A stretch of DNA of 64,000 bases from Budorcas taxicolor (GCF_023091745.1 NC_068910.1:39481272-39545271); one strand, 5' to 3'; counted from the stretch's first letter, positions 10,297 through 22,204 are shown. Program-made: numbers and translations. The notes: generated by a model not told the origin, from the sequence alone.

Positions 10297-10534
10297 CTTT
10301 TAAAATTTGTATTTATCACTTGTTTGGCTGCATCAGGTCTTAGTTGCATCATGTGGGACCTTCGTTAAGGTGCCTGGACTCTCTGGTTCTGGTGCTCAGG
10401 CTTCCGTAGTTGGGGCACATGGGCTTAGCTATTCCGAGGCATGTGAGATCTTAGTTTCCTCCACCAGGGATTCAAACCTGAGCCCCCTGCACTGCAAGGC
10501 AGATTTTTAACCACTGGATCACCAGGGAAGTCCC
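10297..10534 (-). mobile_element. CHR-type tRNA-derived SINE
   Basis: The + strand reads from an A/T-rich tail through 'tttggctgcatcaggtcttagttg' to 'ccaccagggattcaaacctg' and 'accagggaagtccc', the reverse of the usual 'gggacttccctggtggtcc' head. It is nearly full length and moderately diverged. Confidence 0.85.
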
Positions 10535-11366
10535 TCAGATTCATTCTTGAGACCTCTGGAGTTCCAGAACAGAGACTTGCACAGAGTAAACAGTAGGTGC
10601 CTAACACATGCTTCCTGAGCTACATGGCAGGGTTATCATGCTCCAATGCAGAGGTCTCACTCAGAGAGACTGTCAGGCTTAAAAACCTCATGCCTGAAGA
10701 TCCAGATCTTCTTACCAATTTAAGACTGTGAAGGAGAGAAACTCCCAGCTGAGTCTGAAATGAAAACGTAAGCAAGGAAGGCTAAAAATACACAGCAATG
10801 TGGGATTCCTCAATTCAGAGAGGCTGTGACAGCGCCAAGTGTCAGGCAGCTCTGAATGGGGAAGAAGAGAAATAAATTTAGAAGGTTTAATGCAGAGGGG
10901 ATTCTAGGGCTGCTTGAAAAGCCTAAGAGAACAAATGGAATGTAATTTTCTTAGACGGGCGAGTGACATTCCCTCCTCACCCAAGTCCCTGGGCCACATG
11001 ACATGCTTTCTTACTCCCTACGTATGCTCAGGTCAACCATCATTGAGAAAGTGCAGCCTAGCGAGTGGGAAGCACCATCTCCGACCTTGACCCCGGAGAG
11101 GCTGTGGGGAATGACACCATCTACCGCGACTCCTGGTATCCGGAGAGAGTCATCAAACATGGGTATTAACAGTGGAATCAGCCTTTGAGTCATGAGTTGG
11201 TTTTCAAAGCTTTTTAGGTGTAGAAACCTCAGAGAATGTACACAGAAGTGCAGTCTATGAGGCAGGTAAAGCAGAACCGCTGATTGAAGTTGAGGTTTCT
11301 GGCTTGTTACAAAGCAGATGAACAAGACAGAAGTACAGGTAACAACAAAACTATAAAATTAATGAA
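10535..11366. other. No gene recognised
   Basis: No recognisable repeat and no convincing coding frame. The opposed frames at 11003-11188 and 11011-11325 overlap on both strands and carry no known motif. Confidence 0.45.
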
Positions 11367-11553
11367 CTTCCCTGGTGGCTCAGAGGTTAAAGTATCTGCC
11401 CGGAAAGCAGGAGACCCGGGTTCGACCCCTGGGTCGGGAAGATCCCCTGGAGAAGGAAATGGCAACCCACTCCAGTACTCTTGCCTGGAGAATCCCATGG
11501 AGGGAGAAGCCTGGTAGGCTACAGTCCATGGGGTCGCAAAGAGTTTCACTCAG
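11367..11553 (+). mobile_element. Bov-tA SINE
   Basis: Starts 'acttccctggtggctcagag', contains the tRNA-derived B-box-like 'gggttcgacccctgggtc' and continues through 'ggcaacccactccagtac' to 'ggggtcgcaaagag'. The last part of the usual 3' end is missing. Confidence 0.92.
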
Positions 11554-11989
11554 ATTATAATTAGAAGGGATTGACAGAATGTCTCTTTGAAAAAAACCCT
11601 GTGACTAGGAAGGGTTTAAGAATTTTTTTGTGTGTGTCCCTAGAAGAAGCAGATGCTTCATTCTATATCCAGTCCCCCGAAGGAATGTTAACTTGCTTAT
11701 CATCAATTACACAAAACATGAGGACTTAGATAGGGGACCACACTCTTTGCAAACCATCTCAGGATAGATAGAGACTTTCTTGTTTCTGAGAGTTCTTTTG
11801 TTGGAACGAATGAGCTTGCTTTTAAGACTGGAAGAGGGGGAAAGAAGGAGGGAAGGGAATAGGCAGGGGTCCAGGCAAGGAAAACCTGTAGACTCTCAGA
11901 CAGTGTCCCATCTTATATGACACCTGTCCCCTTTTAATACTTAGAGCTTCCTTGAACAGTTCACATGCTTAGACACATGGGTCTGGATT

Positions 11990-12066
11990 CAAGCAAATCT
12001 TACTGGATGACCCAGGGTGGGTCACTTAACCTTTCTAAGCATCAGTTTCCTCATTTGGAAGATGCA
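11990..12066 (+). repeat. MIR fragment
   Basis: The 'gacccagggtgggtcacttaac' to 'tcagtttcctcatttgg' context matches the MIR core sequence in sense orientation. It is old and diverged. The bases before it (11554-11989) show no assigned feature. Confidence 0.6.
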
Positions 12067-12068
12067 AG

Positions 12069-12232
12069 TATGTGTGCTAAGTTGCTTCAGTCCTGTCTGA
12101 CTCTGTGTGACTCTATGGATTGTAGCCTGCCAGCCTCCTCTGTCTATGGGATTCTCTAGACAAGACTGGTTGCCTAGAATGGGTTGCCATGCCCTCCTCC
12201 AGGGGATATTCCCAACCCAGGGATCAAAGCAT
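12069..12232 (-). mobile_element. Bov-tA SINE, 5'-truncated
   Basis: The + strand begins 'gtgtgctaagttgcttcag' and reaches 'acccagggatcaaagc', so the tRNA-derived head is missing. It is diverged. Confidence 0.88.
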
Positions 12233-12829
12233 AAATGCTAATTTACCCCTCATAGGATGCCCTTTTGTGAGAGTTGATGAGATGAGCTTAGCTTAGGAAG
12301 TTATGATGTAATAGAAACCAGCAGTTATGACTATTATGTAGACTTCAGATTTTGCCTGACTATTTGGAAGGGGTGGAAACTTTGCTAGCTTCATCCTCCC
12401 TTCAGTTCAGAAAAACACCAGTAAGCTGGGAGTTAGATGACTTTCCTTCCAGCCTCAGGTCTGTTAATTGTTAATAACAGGCTGGCTGATTGGCACACTT
12501 CACAGGATTGCTATGAGGATTTAATGAAAGAGTGGTAAGAGGTGCTTGGTAAACTGTAAAATTCTCTTGTAATTTATCTTATTTTTATTGTCCCATGGGC
12601 TATGCAGAACAAACCTTAGCCCTCCAACACAGTTATCCTCCAGTTTGTCCAAATCTGGACATAGGAAAACTAGTATCCTGTAATTATCTGTGAGTCCTAA
12701 TGTGTGTTCTAGGTACATGCAATATCCTGTGAAGAGGTGAAAGGTATTGCGAGGGGAAAACATCTTCTCACTAAAGAAGTTTGGCCAACACACTGTCCTC
12801 TTAGCCATCTACAAGGCCTGTGTGTGTGC
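12233..12829. other. No gene; MIR remnant
   Basis: About 12465-12560 has a MIR-like 'ggattgctatgaggatttaatga' segment. The remainder is unassigned. Confidence 0.45.
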
Positions 12830-13041
12830 TAAGTTGCTTCGTTTGTGTCCATCTCTTTGTGATGCTATGGACTGCAGCCCGCCAGGCTCCTCTCTCCATG
12901 GCATTCTTCAGGCAAGAATACTGCAGAGGCTTGCCATGCCCTCCTCCAGGGGATCTTCTTGACCTAGGGATTGAACCCATGTCTCTTAAGTCTCGTGCAC
13001 TGGGAGGTGGGTTCTTTACCACTAATGCCACCTGGGAAGCC
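12830..13041 (-). mobile_element. Bov-tA SINE with target duplication
   Basis: Full-length antisense copy from 'gtgtgtgctaagttgcttcg' to 'ccacctgggaagcc'. It is flanked by 14-bp near-identical repeats ending 'acaaggcct' at 12816-12829 and 13042-13055, with two mismatches. Confidence 0.93.
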
Positions 13042-13180
13042 CATTCACAAGGCCTACACTATGTTAAAGGTTCTGAGAAGTCCTGCCTTAAAGAAATCTG
13101 CTGAACTTGTTTTACCAAATTTCCTCATGTGTATTTGCCCCCAGAACCTTCTTTGGGGAAGGCAACCTTCTTTGCCTGTC

Positions 13181-13300
13181 CTTTTTTTTTTTTTTTTTGC
13201 CATTCACGTTGTGGGATCTTCGTTCCCTGACCAGGGATTGAACTCAGGGCCTCGGCAGTGATAGCATGGAGTCTCAGACGCTAGACCACCAGGAATTTCC
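13181..13300 (-). mobile_element. CHR-type SINE, short
   Basis: A T-run at about 13181-13198 (reverse poly-A) is followed by 'gtgggatcttcgttccctga' and 'ccaccaggaatttcc'. The copy is truncated. Confidence 0.85.
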
Positions 13301-13673
13301 AGGGAAAACACTTTTTCATCTTGCAGGGCTCTGTTTTGGAAATTCTGCCAACCTTTGACATATGAGGTGAGGCTTTGCAGTGTCATGAGTCTTTTTCCAT
13401 TTAAATGTCATTCCTTTAACTATGTTGCATGGTTTTGAGCCTCTTACACCATGACGCTCATTTTTTTTCACATGTCCCATGCAGTTATATTTGCTTTTGT
13501 CTCATTTGTATTTGAGTACACAGTTCTGGGTGTGGCCTGATAGACTATACTAGGATAGTAGACACACCGGAATTCTAGGTTTTTTTGTGGGAAGAGGAGT
13601 GTGGAACTGGGGAGGATCACATAGGTCATGACCAGTCTCTCTCTCCACATTTTCAATGTACAGATCTTTTCAT
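13301..13673. other. No gene recognised
   Basis: No repeat family or coding signal identified. Confidence 0.4.
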
Positions 13674-13866
13674 TTTATTTTTTACAGATTTTATTGATGT
13701 GGGCCATTTTTAAAGTCTTTATTGAATTTGTTATAATATTGTTTCTGTTTTTACATTTTTTTTCTGGCTGAGAGACAGGAGGGATCTTAGCTTCCCAACT
13801 AGGGGTCAAACCCTCACCCCTGCACTGGAAGGTGAAGTCTTAACCCCTGGACCATCAGGGAGGTCC
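13674..13866 (-). mobile_element. CHR-type SINE, long-tail subtype
   Basis: Contains 'gtctttattgaatttgttat' near the tail and 'accatcagggaggtccct' at the head. It shares the same arrangement with 24821-25028, so both belong to one subtype. Confidence 0.82.
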
Positions 13867-14544
13867 CTCAAGGCACAGATCTTTTAAAATCCCACCTTGA
13901 TCCTTGGGGTGGTCTGGTGTTTGGACCTCAAAACGTAGGGAAAGTATGGTGCTGTCCCGCTGTCTGGAATCCGGTGGCCTCTAGAGGGCATCGTGGTCAC
14001 AGGGAAAGACTTCAGTCTGATTTCTCAGGACTTCTTGGGCATGAGGCCTACCCAGCTGCTGCTCTGGGGAAGTGCTGTACTCTTTTAGTTTATTTTAATT
14101 TTCTTCACTGAATGCCTTAGGAAATAGTCCAAATGTCAGCTGGAGCATAAAGGCAAGCCCTGAGGAAAGGCGCAGCTCCCAGAAGAAAGACTCAGCAGTG
14201 CCTCAAAGAAGAGAAGGGCTGCCCTGAGTAGTGGCTGCAGCTCCCATGCCATCGTTGTTGCTTGGTACCCCTTGCTGTTGCAATATAGTGCTTCTGATTT
14301 AGGGCTTCACTTACTAGCAAAGACTCATACTGAGCTGGAGCCAACTTTCTTATGCAACAAACACTCTACTTGCCTGGACTCTGAGTTTTAGAGTGATTCA
14401 AAGTTGAATGGAAATGGAAAGTGGGCCTTTTATTTCAACAAGTAATGCACTGTTGTCTATCAGGATGTAACATAGCCACAGTTATCCATGTGGTGGAGAG
14501 AAAAGGTTTACTGGTGCTGAGACACTTTTCTTGCCTCTGCTACT
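13867..14544. other. No gene recognised
   Basis: Unassigned sequence with short chance frames only. Confidence 0.4.
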
Positions 14545-14690
14545 TACCAGTAGGTAAACTTGGGCAAGTCATTTCAGGCCTGTGTGCCTCAGTGTCATTG
14601 GCTTATTTATATAGACGTGAAGCAGCAATACCTATCTTAAAGGTCTGTTGTAAGGACTGAGTATAAGGACAAATGTAAAACATCTTATGT
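14545..14690 (+). repeat. MIR
   Basis: 'cttgggcaagtcatttcagg' and 'gtgcctcagtgtcattgg' followed by 'ggtctgttgtaaggactgag' match the left half of MIR in sense orientation. Confidence 0.75.
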
Positions 14691-14699
14691 AACAAAGTG

Positions 14700-14868
14700 A
14701 GGTCCCTATGTCAGCAACGTCTGCATCACCTGGTAACCTGATAGAAATGCAAATTCTCAGGTCCAATTCCAGAAACACTGAATCAGAGACTCTGGGAGTG
14801 GGACCCAGTGATCTGTCTTTTAACAGGCCCTCCAGGTGGCCCTGAGGCATGCTAAAGTTTGAGAAGTA
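14700..14868 (-). repeat. MER5A-like hAT-Charlie MITE
   Basis: 'gcatcacctggtaacctgat', 'aatgcaaattctcaggtcc' and 'taaagtttgagaagtactat' match the internal and terminal parts of MER5A. Divergence fits an ancient element. The orientation is a best guess from memory of the consensus. Confidence 0.65.
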
Positions 14869-14888
14869 CTATGGTATAATAATTCACT

Positions 14889-15098
14889 TTGTTGTTAATT
14901 TGCCAAGTCAAGTTCGACTCTTTGAGACCCCATGGACTGTAGCCCACCAGGTTACTCTGTCCATGGGATTTCAAAGGCAAGAATACTGGAGTGATTCACC
15001 TTTTTCTTCTCCAGGAGCTCTTCCCGACCCAAGGATTGAACCCGAGTCTCCTGCCTTGGCAGGAGGATTCTTTACCACTGAGCCACCAGGGAAGCCCA
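14889..15098 (-). mobile_element. Bov-tA SINE
   Basis: Antisense copy from about 'tgttgttaatttgccaagtc' to 'gccaccagggaagccc'. The 3' part is diverged; the tRNA-like head is clear. Confidence 0.9.
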
Positions 15099-15664
15099 AT
15101 TATTAGCTTATTGATGCTCAAAATAAAAGCACTTTTGTTTTTGTTATATTGCTGTTATGAATTGTTATAACAATTATTGTTATAACTATTGCTATGAATT
15201 GTTGCTGGGAATACAAAATACCCGGTCCCTACTCATGAGATGGACCGTCTTGTCGGAAAATCAAGGTGTTGAATGTGAAATAGCCAAATAATCACTGTGG
15301 TGGGTTTTTTTTTTTTTTTACAATAAGAAAAAGAAATTTTGAGATAAGAGAAATGGATGCATATAGGACAGGAGGGACCTGACCGAGGTGGACCTGAAGG
15401 ATGAACGGTACTGAAAAGGCAGATGGATGTAAGCAGGGCATTCTGGTTGAAGAGACAGCAATAGCGACAGCTAATAAAAAAGTTTTGAGATGGCAGCTGC
15501 CTAAGTCAACATTTATTTAGAATTTCTGATCCATCCAGTATAGGTCAGAGTAACTATATTAGCCCTGGGGATACAGAGACGAGAAAGAGCTAGAGCAATG
15601 AATTCTTACAGGCACTTGAAGAATGAAGAATCATATTCACCCTCATCATAAATACCTTAATGTG
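15099..15664. other. No gene; short TTGTTATA repeats
   Basis: Around 15145-15205 the motif 'attgttata' recurs several times. A T-run sits near 15306-15319. The rest is unassigned. Confidence 0.45.
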
Positions 15665-15853
15665 TTTGAGGACTTATGTGTTAGACACTGTTATAAGTAG
15701 TTGATGTGAATCTGCTCACTTAATTCCAGCAAAAAGCTGATGACATATGTATTCTTCCCATTTTATGCAAGAAGAAACTGTGACTTAGAGAGGTAAAACA
15801 GATCTTGTACAAGTCATGCAAGTAAAGGACTTGAACCTAGCTCTGTCTGAGAT
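15665..15853 (+). repeat. MIR
   Basis: The 'tctgctcacttaattcc', 'cattttatgcaagaagaaac' and 'gacttgaacctagctctgtc' segments follow the MIR order in sense orientation. It is interrupted downstream by the CHR SINE at 15865. Confidence 0.75.
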
Positions 15854-15864
15854 TCTAAGTGGCT

Positions 15865-16019
15865 GTTTTTTATATATATACTTTTTATTTATTCATGTAT
15901 TTGGCTGCACCGAATCTTAGTTGGAGCATGCATTATCTAGTTCCTTGACCAGGAACTGAACCTGGGCCCCCTGCATTGAGGGTGTGGATTCTTAGCCACC
16001 AGATTACCAGGGAAGTCCC
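15865..16019 (-). mobile_element. CHR-type SINE with 11-bp target duplication
   Basis: Antisense copy with 'tttggctgcaccgaatctta' and 'accagggaagtccc'. Perfect 11-bp repeats 'tctaagtggct' flank it at 15854-15864 and 16020-16030. Confidence 0.93.
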
Positions 16020-16030
16020 TCTAAGTGGCT

Positions 16031-16754
16031 TTTAAGTAAGTGGTCAGTTTCTCTTGAGGGCTGGAGGAATTGGGTGGCAGAGCCAGTTGTGCTCACGCAA
16101 CACGGCGTTTGCTCTGGATATTCCCCTCTGTGCAGTGAAGTGGACTTAGACATTGAAAATCTCCAATTCTCCAGTCTCTCCCCTCATCTCAGTGGTGATA
16201 CAGATGGCAGGTTTATGTTCTAGGTATACTCTTGCAAGATCATGGAGCCTTTGTTGGCCTGAGACCCTGAGCCACTTTGTGGAACAGAGTCTCCTGGAGA
16301 TCATGAAGGATATGTAGCTTAACAAGAAGGATCCCTCTGCCGAGTTAAGAAGCTGTGATTTGGGGGCTATTTCTTACCTCAGCATAGGCTAGGCTATATA
16401 AACTTTACAGTTTATAGAAGGAGATAAAATTAGATATATAGAAAAGAGAAGTCTGAGTTTTGGCCTAAGGATTTTCCAATGTAGTTTGTAGGCAAGATGA
16501 ACCACAGAGAGCTTTAGATATATATTTTATTTTTGTAAGAAGAAACACAAACTTTTGAATTTGTCTATTTTAGGAACTGACTGAATAAAGGTAGATACAG
16601 CAGTATATATGTAGCATTTTAAAAAAATACTCCTGCTGTAAAATGTTGTTTGCTAGTTATCATCCTGAAACCAGTTCATCTCAGGAACCTGGAAAATCCA
16701 ATTTTTGGAGTCTAATTCTAAATTTTATTGACTTTTGTATACATACAGAATCAG
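16031..16754. other. No gene recognised
   Basis: Unassigned sequence without a clear repeat family. Confidence 0.4.
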
Positions 16755-16758
16755 CACA

Positions 16759-16808
<50 letters not shown>

Positions 16809-16811
16809 CAC
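16755..16811. repeat. (CA)n microsatellite
   Basis: About 28 CA units with one AAAC interruption near the start and one CG near the end. The long pure core makes it a likely polymorphic marker. Confidence 0.95.
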
Positions 16812-18386
16812 CCCTATGGACTCACCGAAACAAGCAAAACAATGACAATGAAGAAAGAAAAATTTTGTCACATGCTTGTGTGTCCTAATTTTCAGCCTGG
16901 AAAAATATGATTCCCTTAGACATTTTCCCCACAGGTGCCTCCAGGAATGTCTTCAGAGTTCAGTCCCACAAGTCGCACTTGATCTTGAAGTTCACGCTCA
17001 GGTCTTTCTCTCCGCCTTTGGCAGATGAAATGCGACAGCCCTGCTCTCTGTTAGTCTGGCTGCTGGCATGTGTAGGATATACTTCTTTTAGTTTTTCCCC
17101 CCACTCCCTAAAAAAATAGGCTGGGAGCTCTTTCAGACGTTTTAGATTCTTGGTGTGAGCTTAGAGCCCAGCTGAGGTGGGTAGGATCCTGGGGCTGGCT
17201 GAGGGATGCTTTGCTATTTATTATTAATGTCGAAATATAACAAGAACCTCCACAGCGCCTCTAGGGAAATATCTGTGAACAGAATAGAGGACTGGGGTGA
17301 ACCTTTAAGCCAGGTAAAATTCAAGAGCCAGGTAAAATTTCAAGAGCCAGTTGCCAAGGACAAGTGGAAGAGAGTGGGAGAAGGAGGTATTATTTAAACA
17401 TTTATAGATAGAAACATGCATTCATTATATGAGGATCTAAAAGCAGGAAAAGACATATCTCAGCAATGAATATATTCATAAGGAAAACCGATGTGGAATC
17501 AGTAGTGCTTGTTTACGTGGTTTTCATAAAGGCCAAAGCTCCCTGAGCTGTACAATGCCAAGAGGCTATGTGTTATTAAACCAAGGAGCATCTGAGGGTG
17601 GGGCAAGCTCTCGTCCAATCTCTAAATTCTTGGCCATACAGACATGGAAGGTCTGGAAGAGAAGGTGGGTGTATCTGGGCCAGCATGGCAGAAGGGCCGA
17701 GAAGATATGGCATCAGATCTTGGACTGGGTGTTTGTACACATGTCACTTAACATTGATGGGCTTCAGTCCTCATCTGAGAAATGAAGATTTGGCTGTTTA
17801 TTCAACAAACGTCTCTGTGCCTTGAATTTCTAAATGCTTGAGGTATGCCTAAATGTCTTATTAGGGGAGTAAGACAGTGTGGTCATGTGCTCATTTAAGC
17901 AAGCAAATGAATGAACCAGCTAATTTTGGTAACTAGTGGTATCAGGAGAAAAACAAAACAAGTTGAAAATACAGAAAAGACTGAAAGGATAGGGATGTAG
18001 TTTAGATTGGATTTGAATAATAGGAGAGAGCCAGGCTCAATTCCCAGGGGCAGCAGGAACCTGTGAACACGAGGAAGCTGGGACTGTGATGAGCAGGAAG
18101 AAGCAATGTGACTGAAGCAGAGGGGTCAGGGTGGGGTGGAGGTGGCAAGTTTGGATGGAGAGACCGGCGAGCAGCAAATGACACAGGGCTGTGTAGTCTG
18201 TCCTGAGATGTTTGGATTTCATTCTGAGCACAGGGGGCAGCCATTAGCAGGCATAAAAATGGAGTGAGGTGGTCAAATTTCCATCTCAAAAGGCACCATT
18301 TTGGCTGTTTCTCAAAAACAGATCATTAGGGAGCCCAAAGTAGGAGCTGTGAGATGAGTTACCAGGCTCTTAAAAGTGGCTCAAAA
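16812..18386. other. No gene; small duplications and old dispersed repeat
   Basis: At about 17310-17350 'agccaggtaaaat(t)tcaag' occurs twice in tandem. The part 17990-18300 resembles 28830-29170 in wording ('ttggatttcattctgagc', 'atgacatgatg'-type phrases) and is probably an old dispersed mammalian repeat I cannot name. Confidence 0.4.
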
Positions 18387-18396
18387 TTACATTTGG

Positions 18397-18585
18397 GGAC
18401 TTCCCTGGTGGTCCAGCAGTTAAGACTCCATGCTCCCAAAGCACGGGGCTGGGGTTCAATTCTTGGTCAGGAAACTAGACCCCGCATGCTGCAGCTAAAA
18501 GATTTGCATACCAAAACAAGGATCTGATGCGCCCCAACTAAGACTGTACAGCCAAATAAATCAATAAAAATAAATATTTAAAAAG
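18397..18585 (+). mobile_element. CHR-type SINE with target duplication
   Basis: Sense copy beginning 'ggacttccctggtggtccag' and ending in an AAATA-rich tail. Flanked by 'ttacatttgg' (18387-18396) and 'ttatatttgg' (18586-18595), one mismatch. Confidence 0.94.
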
Positions 18586-18595
18586 TTATATTTGG

Positions 18596-19364
18596 ATCAG
18601 GGAGGCAAAGGAAATGTAAAATGTTGCCTCTTGGTGTCTGCCTAAATTCAAGCCCAAAACACACCCTCAACTCCATCTGGAAGTCATAGCAACCTAAGGT
18701 GTTGGCTTTTGGAGATGCATATTCCATGTACTGAATCCGAGATGAAACATAAGCTATATCAAGCTCATTATTAGCAAATGTCTCCTTAACTGGGATGTGA
18801 AGAGTGATGATTCCTTTTCCTAGGTATCCATTTAGCCAGGAAACAGAAATTGCTTGAATAATTAATACAGAAGGTTTTTCACTGATGCAGCTGGATACAT
18901 AGGTAGTGGCAGCATGTGAAGCAGGGGCAGTCAGGCAACCAGAAACTAGAGTCTAGGAAGCCCCTAGTGCTCCCAGGCTGGGGGGACCAAGGGAGGAGGC
19001 GGCTTAGCTGGAGCCCATGGTGTGGACCCCTGAGGAAGCTTGGATGCGTGGTGGGCTTCTCTGGAATGAATGAGAGGCTTGAATGCATTGCCAGAGATGC
19101 TTGGGAGAAACCCCTGCTGCTTGCTATCTCTTCCTGCCTTTTAGTCTCTTGCCAGTGAAGTCACAAGAATCAAGCCAAAGTGCCCCCCACTTTGTAGACT
19201 TTGCTGTGTTGTAGAGCAGAGCAAGGGATGGGGAGGGGTAGACCTGGGGGCCAACAGATTCAGGATGGGCCCTAGCGGTGCCTTCTTCTGAATTCAGAAA
19301 GCAGGGAGTGCCGTTTAGGGTTGGGGGAGAATAGACAGTGGGCGAAAGCAACCCCTCCCTACAG
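18596..19364. other. No gene recognised
   Basis: Unassigned sequence with only chance frames. Confidence 0.4.
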
Positions 19365-19660
19365 TTAATTGTCTTGGTGTAATAAGACAATGGTGCCTTG
19401 TGTCTCACATGGCAGTCTGATGTGGGTATTTCTGATTGGAGAGTGGTTTTCTCCAGAAAGTGGTTCAACACCACCTACCCTTGGAACTCAGAGAGCTTGT
19501 CAGGTAGCCAGCAAGTGGGAAAAGCATGGAGAAACCCCATCAGTTTCTTTCTTTAACCCTCACCACACCTCTGTGAAGGGGTACTATTATGCAAATGAGG
19601 AAAGCGGGGTAACAGAAAGGTTAATGAACCAGGCCAAGGTCATACAGCTAGCAAGTGATG
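19365..19660 (+). repeat. Old dispersed repeat plus MIR
   Basis: 19390-19480 shares 'ctcacatg.cagtctgatg.' wording with 27095-27150, so both are copies of one old repeat family. 19545-19660 has MIR features ('tatgcaaatgaggaaagc', 'aaggtcatacagctagcaag') in sense orientation. Confidence 0.55.
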
Positions 19661-19814
19661 GAATGGAGATGAAAGAGGGAACCATGTGGAATGGAGAACT
19701 ACAGCAAATGGGTGGATTATCTGTGGCTGAGAGTGGCTTACATTGCCTAGAAGAGAAAGAGATTTGAAAAAATTGTGCCCAAAATCCCCAATCAAGAGGA
19801 GAAAATTAAATAAG

Positions 19815-20020
19815 GGTATACATCGGACCCTTGCACAACATGAGTTTGAGCTTCTTGGATACACTTACCCATGGATTTTTTTTCTTTCAATAGTAAATAC
19901 TCTGATCCTCTGTGATCAGAATTGTGGTTGGTTGAATTTGCAGATACTGAACCTCAGATAAGAAGGGACTATAGATTATATGCAGATTTTTGACTGTGAG
20001 GATGGCTGACTGTATATAGA
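19815..20020. repeat. Tigger-type DNA transposon remnant
   Basis: 'acccttgcacaacatgagtt' near the start and 'gcagatttttgactgtgagg' near the end resemble the terminal and subterminal parts of a Tigger-family (TcMar) nonautonomous element. It is diverged, and the exact family is not certain. Confidence 0.5.
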
Positions 20021-20423
20021 TACCTGCACTTAAACTCATTTTTCACTGTTACTGTGAAAAATGTAAAATTTCTGCTCTCCCTTAGAGCTTTCTTTTAACT
20101 GTGTAGATGTATACTTGTGTTCTGTTTCTAGGCTGAGTCATTTTTAGAAGTAAACAAGGTATAAATTAAAAATAAATGCCTGCATACATATTGGATGAGA
20201 AACACCTGGTTTAATAGCAGCTTATAAGAAACAGATTTAAAGGTTTTAGTTGACTGCAAGCTTATTATGAATCAGCAGTGTGAGGTGGCTTTCGAAAAAG
20301 GACTTCATCTTAAAGTCGCATCAGTAGAAGCTAAGTGTCCTAAACAAGGGAGGTAAAAGTCTACTTGGTCCACCCTCAGTGTTTGGTTCTGAGCATTGCA
20401 TTTGAGGAAAGGTACTGGCACAA

Positions 20424-20917
20424 TATTAAAAAGCAGAGACTTTGCCAACAACGGTCCATCTAGTCAAAGCTATGGTTTTTCCAGTAGTCCCGTATGGATG
20501 TGAGAGTTGGACTATAAAGAAAGCTGAGTGCCGAAAATTTGATGGTTTTGAACTGTGGTGTTGAAGAAGACTCTTGAGAGTCCTTTGGACTGCAAGCAGA
20601 TCCAACCAATCAATCCTAAAGGAAATCAACCCTGAATATTCATTGGAGGGACTAACGCTGAAGCTGAAACTCCAATACTTTGGCCACCTGATTTGAAGAA
20701 CTGGCTCATTGGAAAAGACCCTGATGCTGGGAAAGATTGAAGGCAAGAAGAGAAGGGGATGACAGTGGATGAGATGGTTGGATGGCATCACCGACTTGAT
20801 GGACATGAGTTTGAGCAAGCTCTGGGAGTTGGTGCTGGACAGGGAAGCCTGGCGTGCTGCAGTCCATGTGGTTGCAAAGAGTCAGACACGAGTGAGTGAC
20901 TGAACTGACTGACTGAC
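20424..20917 (+). mobile_element. BovB LINE 3' fragment
   Basis: Sense copy of the BovB 3' end: it carries the last part of the reverse transcriptase frame ('gtatggatgtgagagttgga', 'aactccaatactttggccac') and the terminal 'gactgaactgactgac'. The frame is broken. It is 5'-truncated. Confidence 0.92.
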
Positions 20918-20952
20918 AAAGTAATATGTATCTCAAAGAAGGCAATAGTGAT

Positions 20953-21085
20953 GGAATTTTTTTTGGGGGGGAAGGCCCCTCAGCATGCAGGATCCTAGTT
21001 CCAACCAAGAACTAAGGGATCAAACAGATGCTCCCTGCCGTGGAAGCGAGGAGTCCTGACCACTGGACTGCTAGGGAAATCCCAG
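20953..21085 (-). mobile_element. CHR-type SINE, short
   Basis: A T/G run is followed by 'aggatcctagttccaaccaa' and 'gctagggaaatccc'. It is truncated and diverged. Confidence 0.75.
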
Positions 21086-21764
21086 AAAAGTTTCTTCCCG
21101 CTGATCAGGAGAGACAGTAGAGTTGTGGTCTGAGTGTGAGTTCAGAAAGAATTTCCAAACACAGAGTATTTCAGAAAGGAGTGAGTTTACTAGGAAGAAA
21201 GAGCAGAGATCATGAGGGCACTAAAAGTGCAGCGGGCCAACCTCCTGGCAGAAAGGGAGAGCTGAGCCTTCTGCGGGTTAGTAACCGACTGTTACAGCCT
21301 CAAGACAGAGACATTTCCTGCTGGAAGGGTGGTGTTAGGTAACTGGTTAGGGTGTGCATTTTTACCTACTGTGGGGTTGGGGAGCTGGTCGCTTTAGATC
21401 AGGGGTGCTCAGGGCAACGGTTGCTCTGGGGCTCAGTCAGCTCTGGGGGTGACCTTGGTGTGGCGCTCTGCACCTGTGACCTTGGTATAGGGCTCCACAA
21501 GTAGAATAAGCAATAGGTTTTCTCTGCAGAGCTCCAGGGAATGGAGTCTAGAACTGGAAGCTCAAGGAAAAGTGATTCCAATCCAATGTGCAGGAGAATT
21601 TTCTAACAAAAATAGAGTGGGCTGAATGTAAATGACCAGCCACTAGAAACCAAGACTAAATAGAGCTCCTCACCACGGCTTGCAGAGCTCTACATGTGTG
21701 GTCCCTACTTTTACTCTCCAGGACCCATGTTCTGCAGACTCTTCCATGTCTCTACATTCCAGCC
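21086..21764. other. No gene; possible old LTR-like sequence
   Basis: No family assigned. Repeated phrases 'gtgaccttggt' occur near 21450 and 21478. No coding signal. Confidence 0.35.
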
Positions 21765-21950
21765 CTACCAGCCCTTTTCGGTTCTTTGTACACAAGCTGA
21801 CTTGGCCTACCACAGGCCATTTGCACAGGACTTCTCTTTGCTTAGAAAGTTTCCCTATTTCTTTTTGATTGATAATAGACATCCCAACAGGTATGAGGTA
21901 GTTTTGATTTACATTTCCTTGATGATTAATGATTTGAAATTAAATAAATT
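21765..21950. repeat. L2-like fragment followed by L1 fragment
   Basis: 21765-21868 has L2-like 'ggccatttgcacaggacttc'. 21870-21945 has L1-like 'ggtatgaggtag' and 'atttccttgatgattaatga', antisense. Both are old. Confidence 0.5.
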
Positions 21951-22003
21951 AGTAATGTAAAGCCTTTCAAACAGTGCCTGGCGTATAGGAAGCTCTCTGC
22001 ATA

Positions 22004-22204
22004 GTTGCTCAGTTGTTTCTGACTCTTTGCAACCCTTTGGACTGTAGCCCATCAGGCTCCTCTGTCCATGGGATTTTTCAGGCAAGAATACGGGAGTGGG
22101 TTGCCCTTTCCAGGGCATTGTACTGATCCAGGGACCAAACCCACGTCTCTTGTGTCTGCTGTACTCACAGGTGGGTTCTTTACCTGCTGAGTTCTTGGGA
22201 GGCC
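22004..22204 (-). mobile_element. Bov-tA SINE
   Basis: Antisense copy from 'tagttgctcagttgtttctg' to 'ttcttgggaggccc'. It is moderately diverged. Confidence 0.9.

Noticed and set aside
11367..11553. tRNA gene suggested by the B-box-like 'gggttcgacccctgggtc'
   Set aside because: The sequence is the tRNA-derived head of a Bov-tA SINE and lacks a complete tRNA fold. The same applies to the other Bov-tA and CHR copies.
16643..16888. Frames with repeated His-Thr
   Set aside because: Translation of the (CA)n microsatellite.
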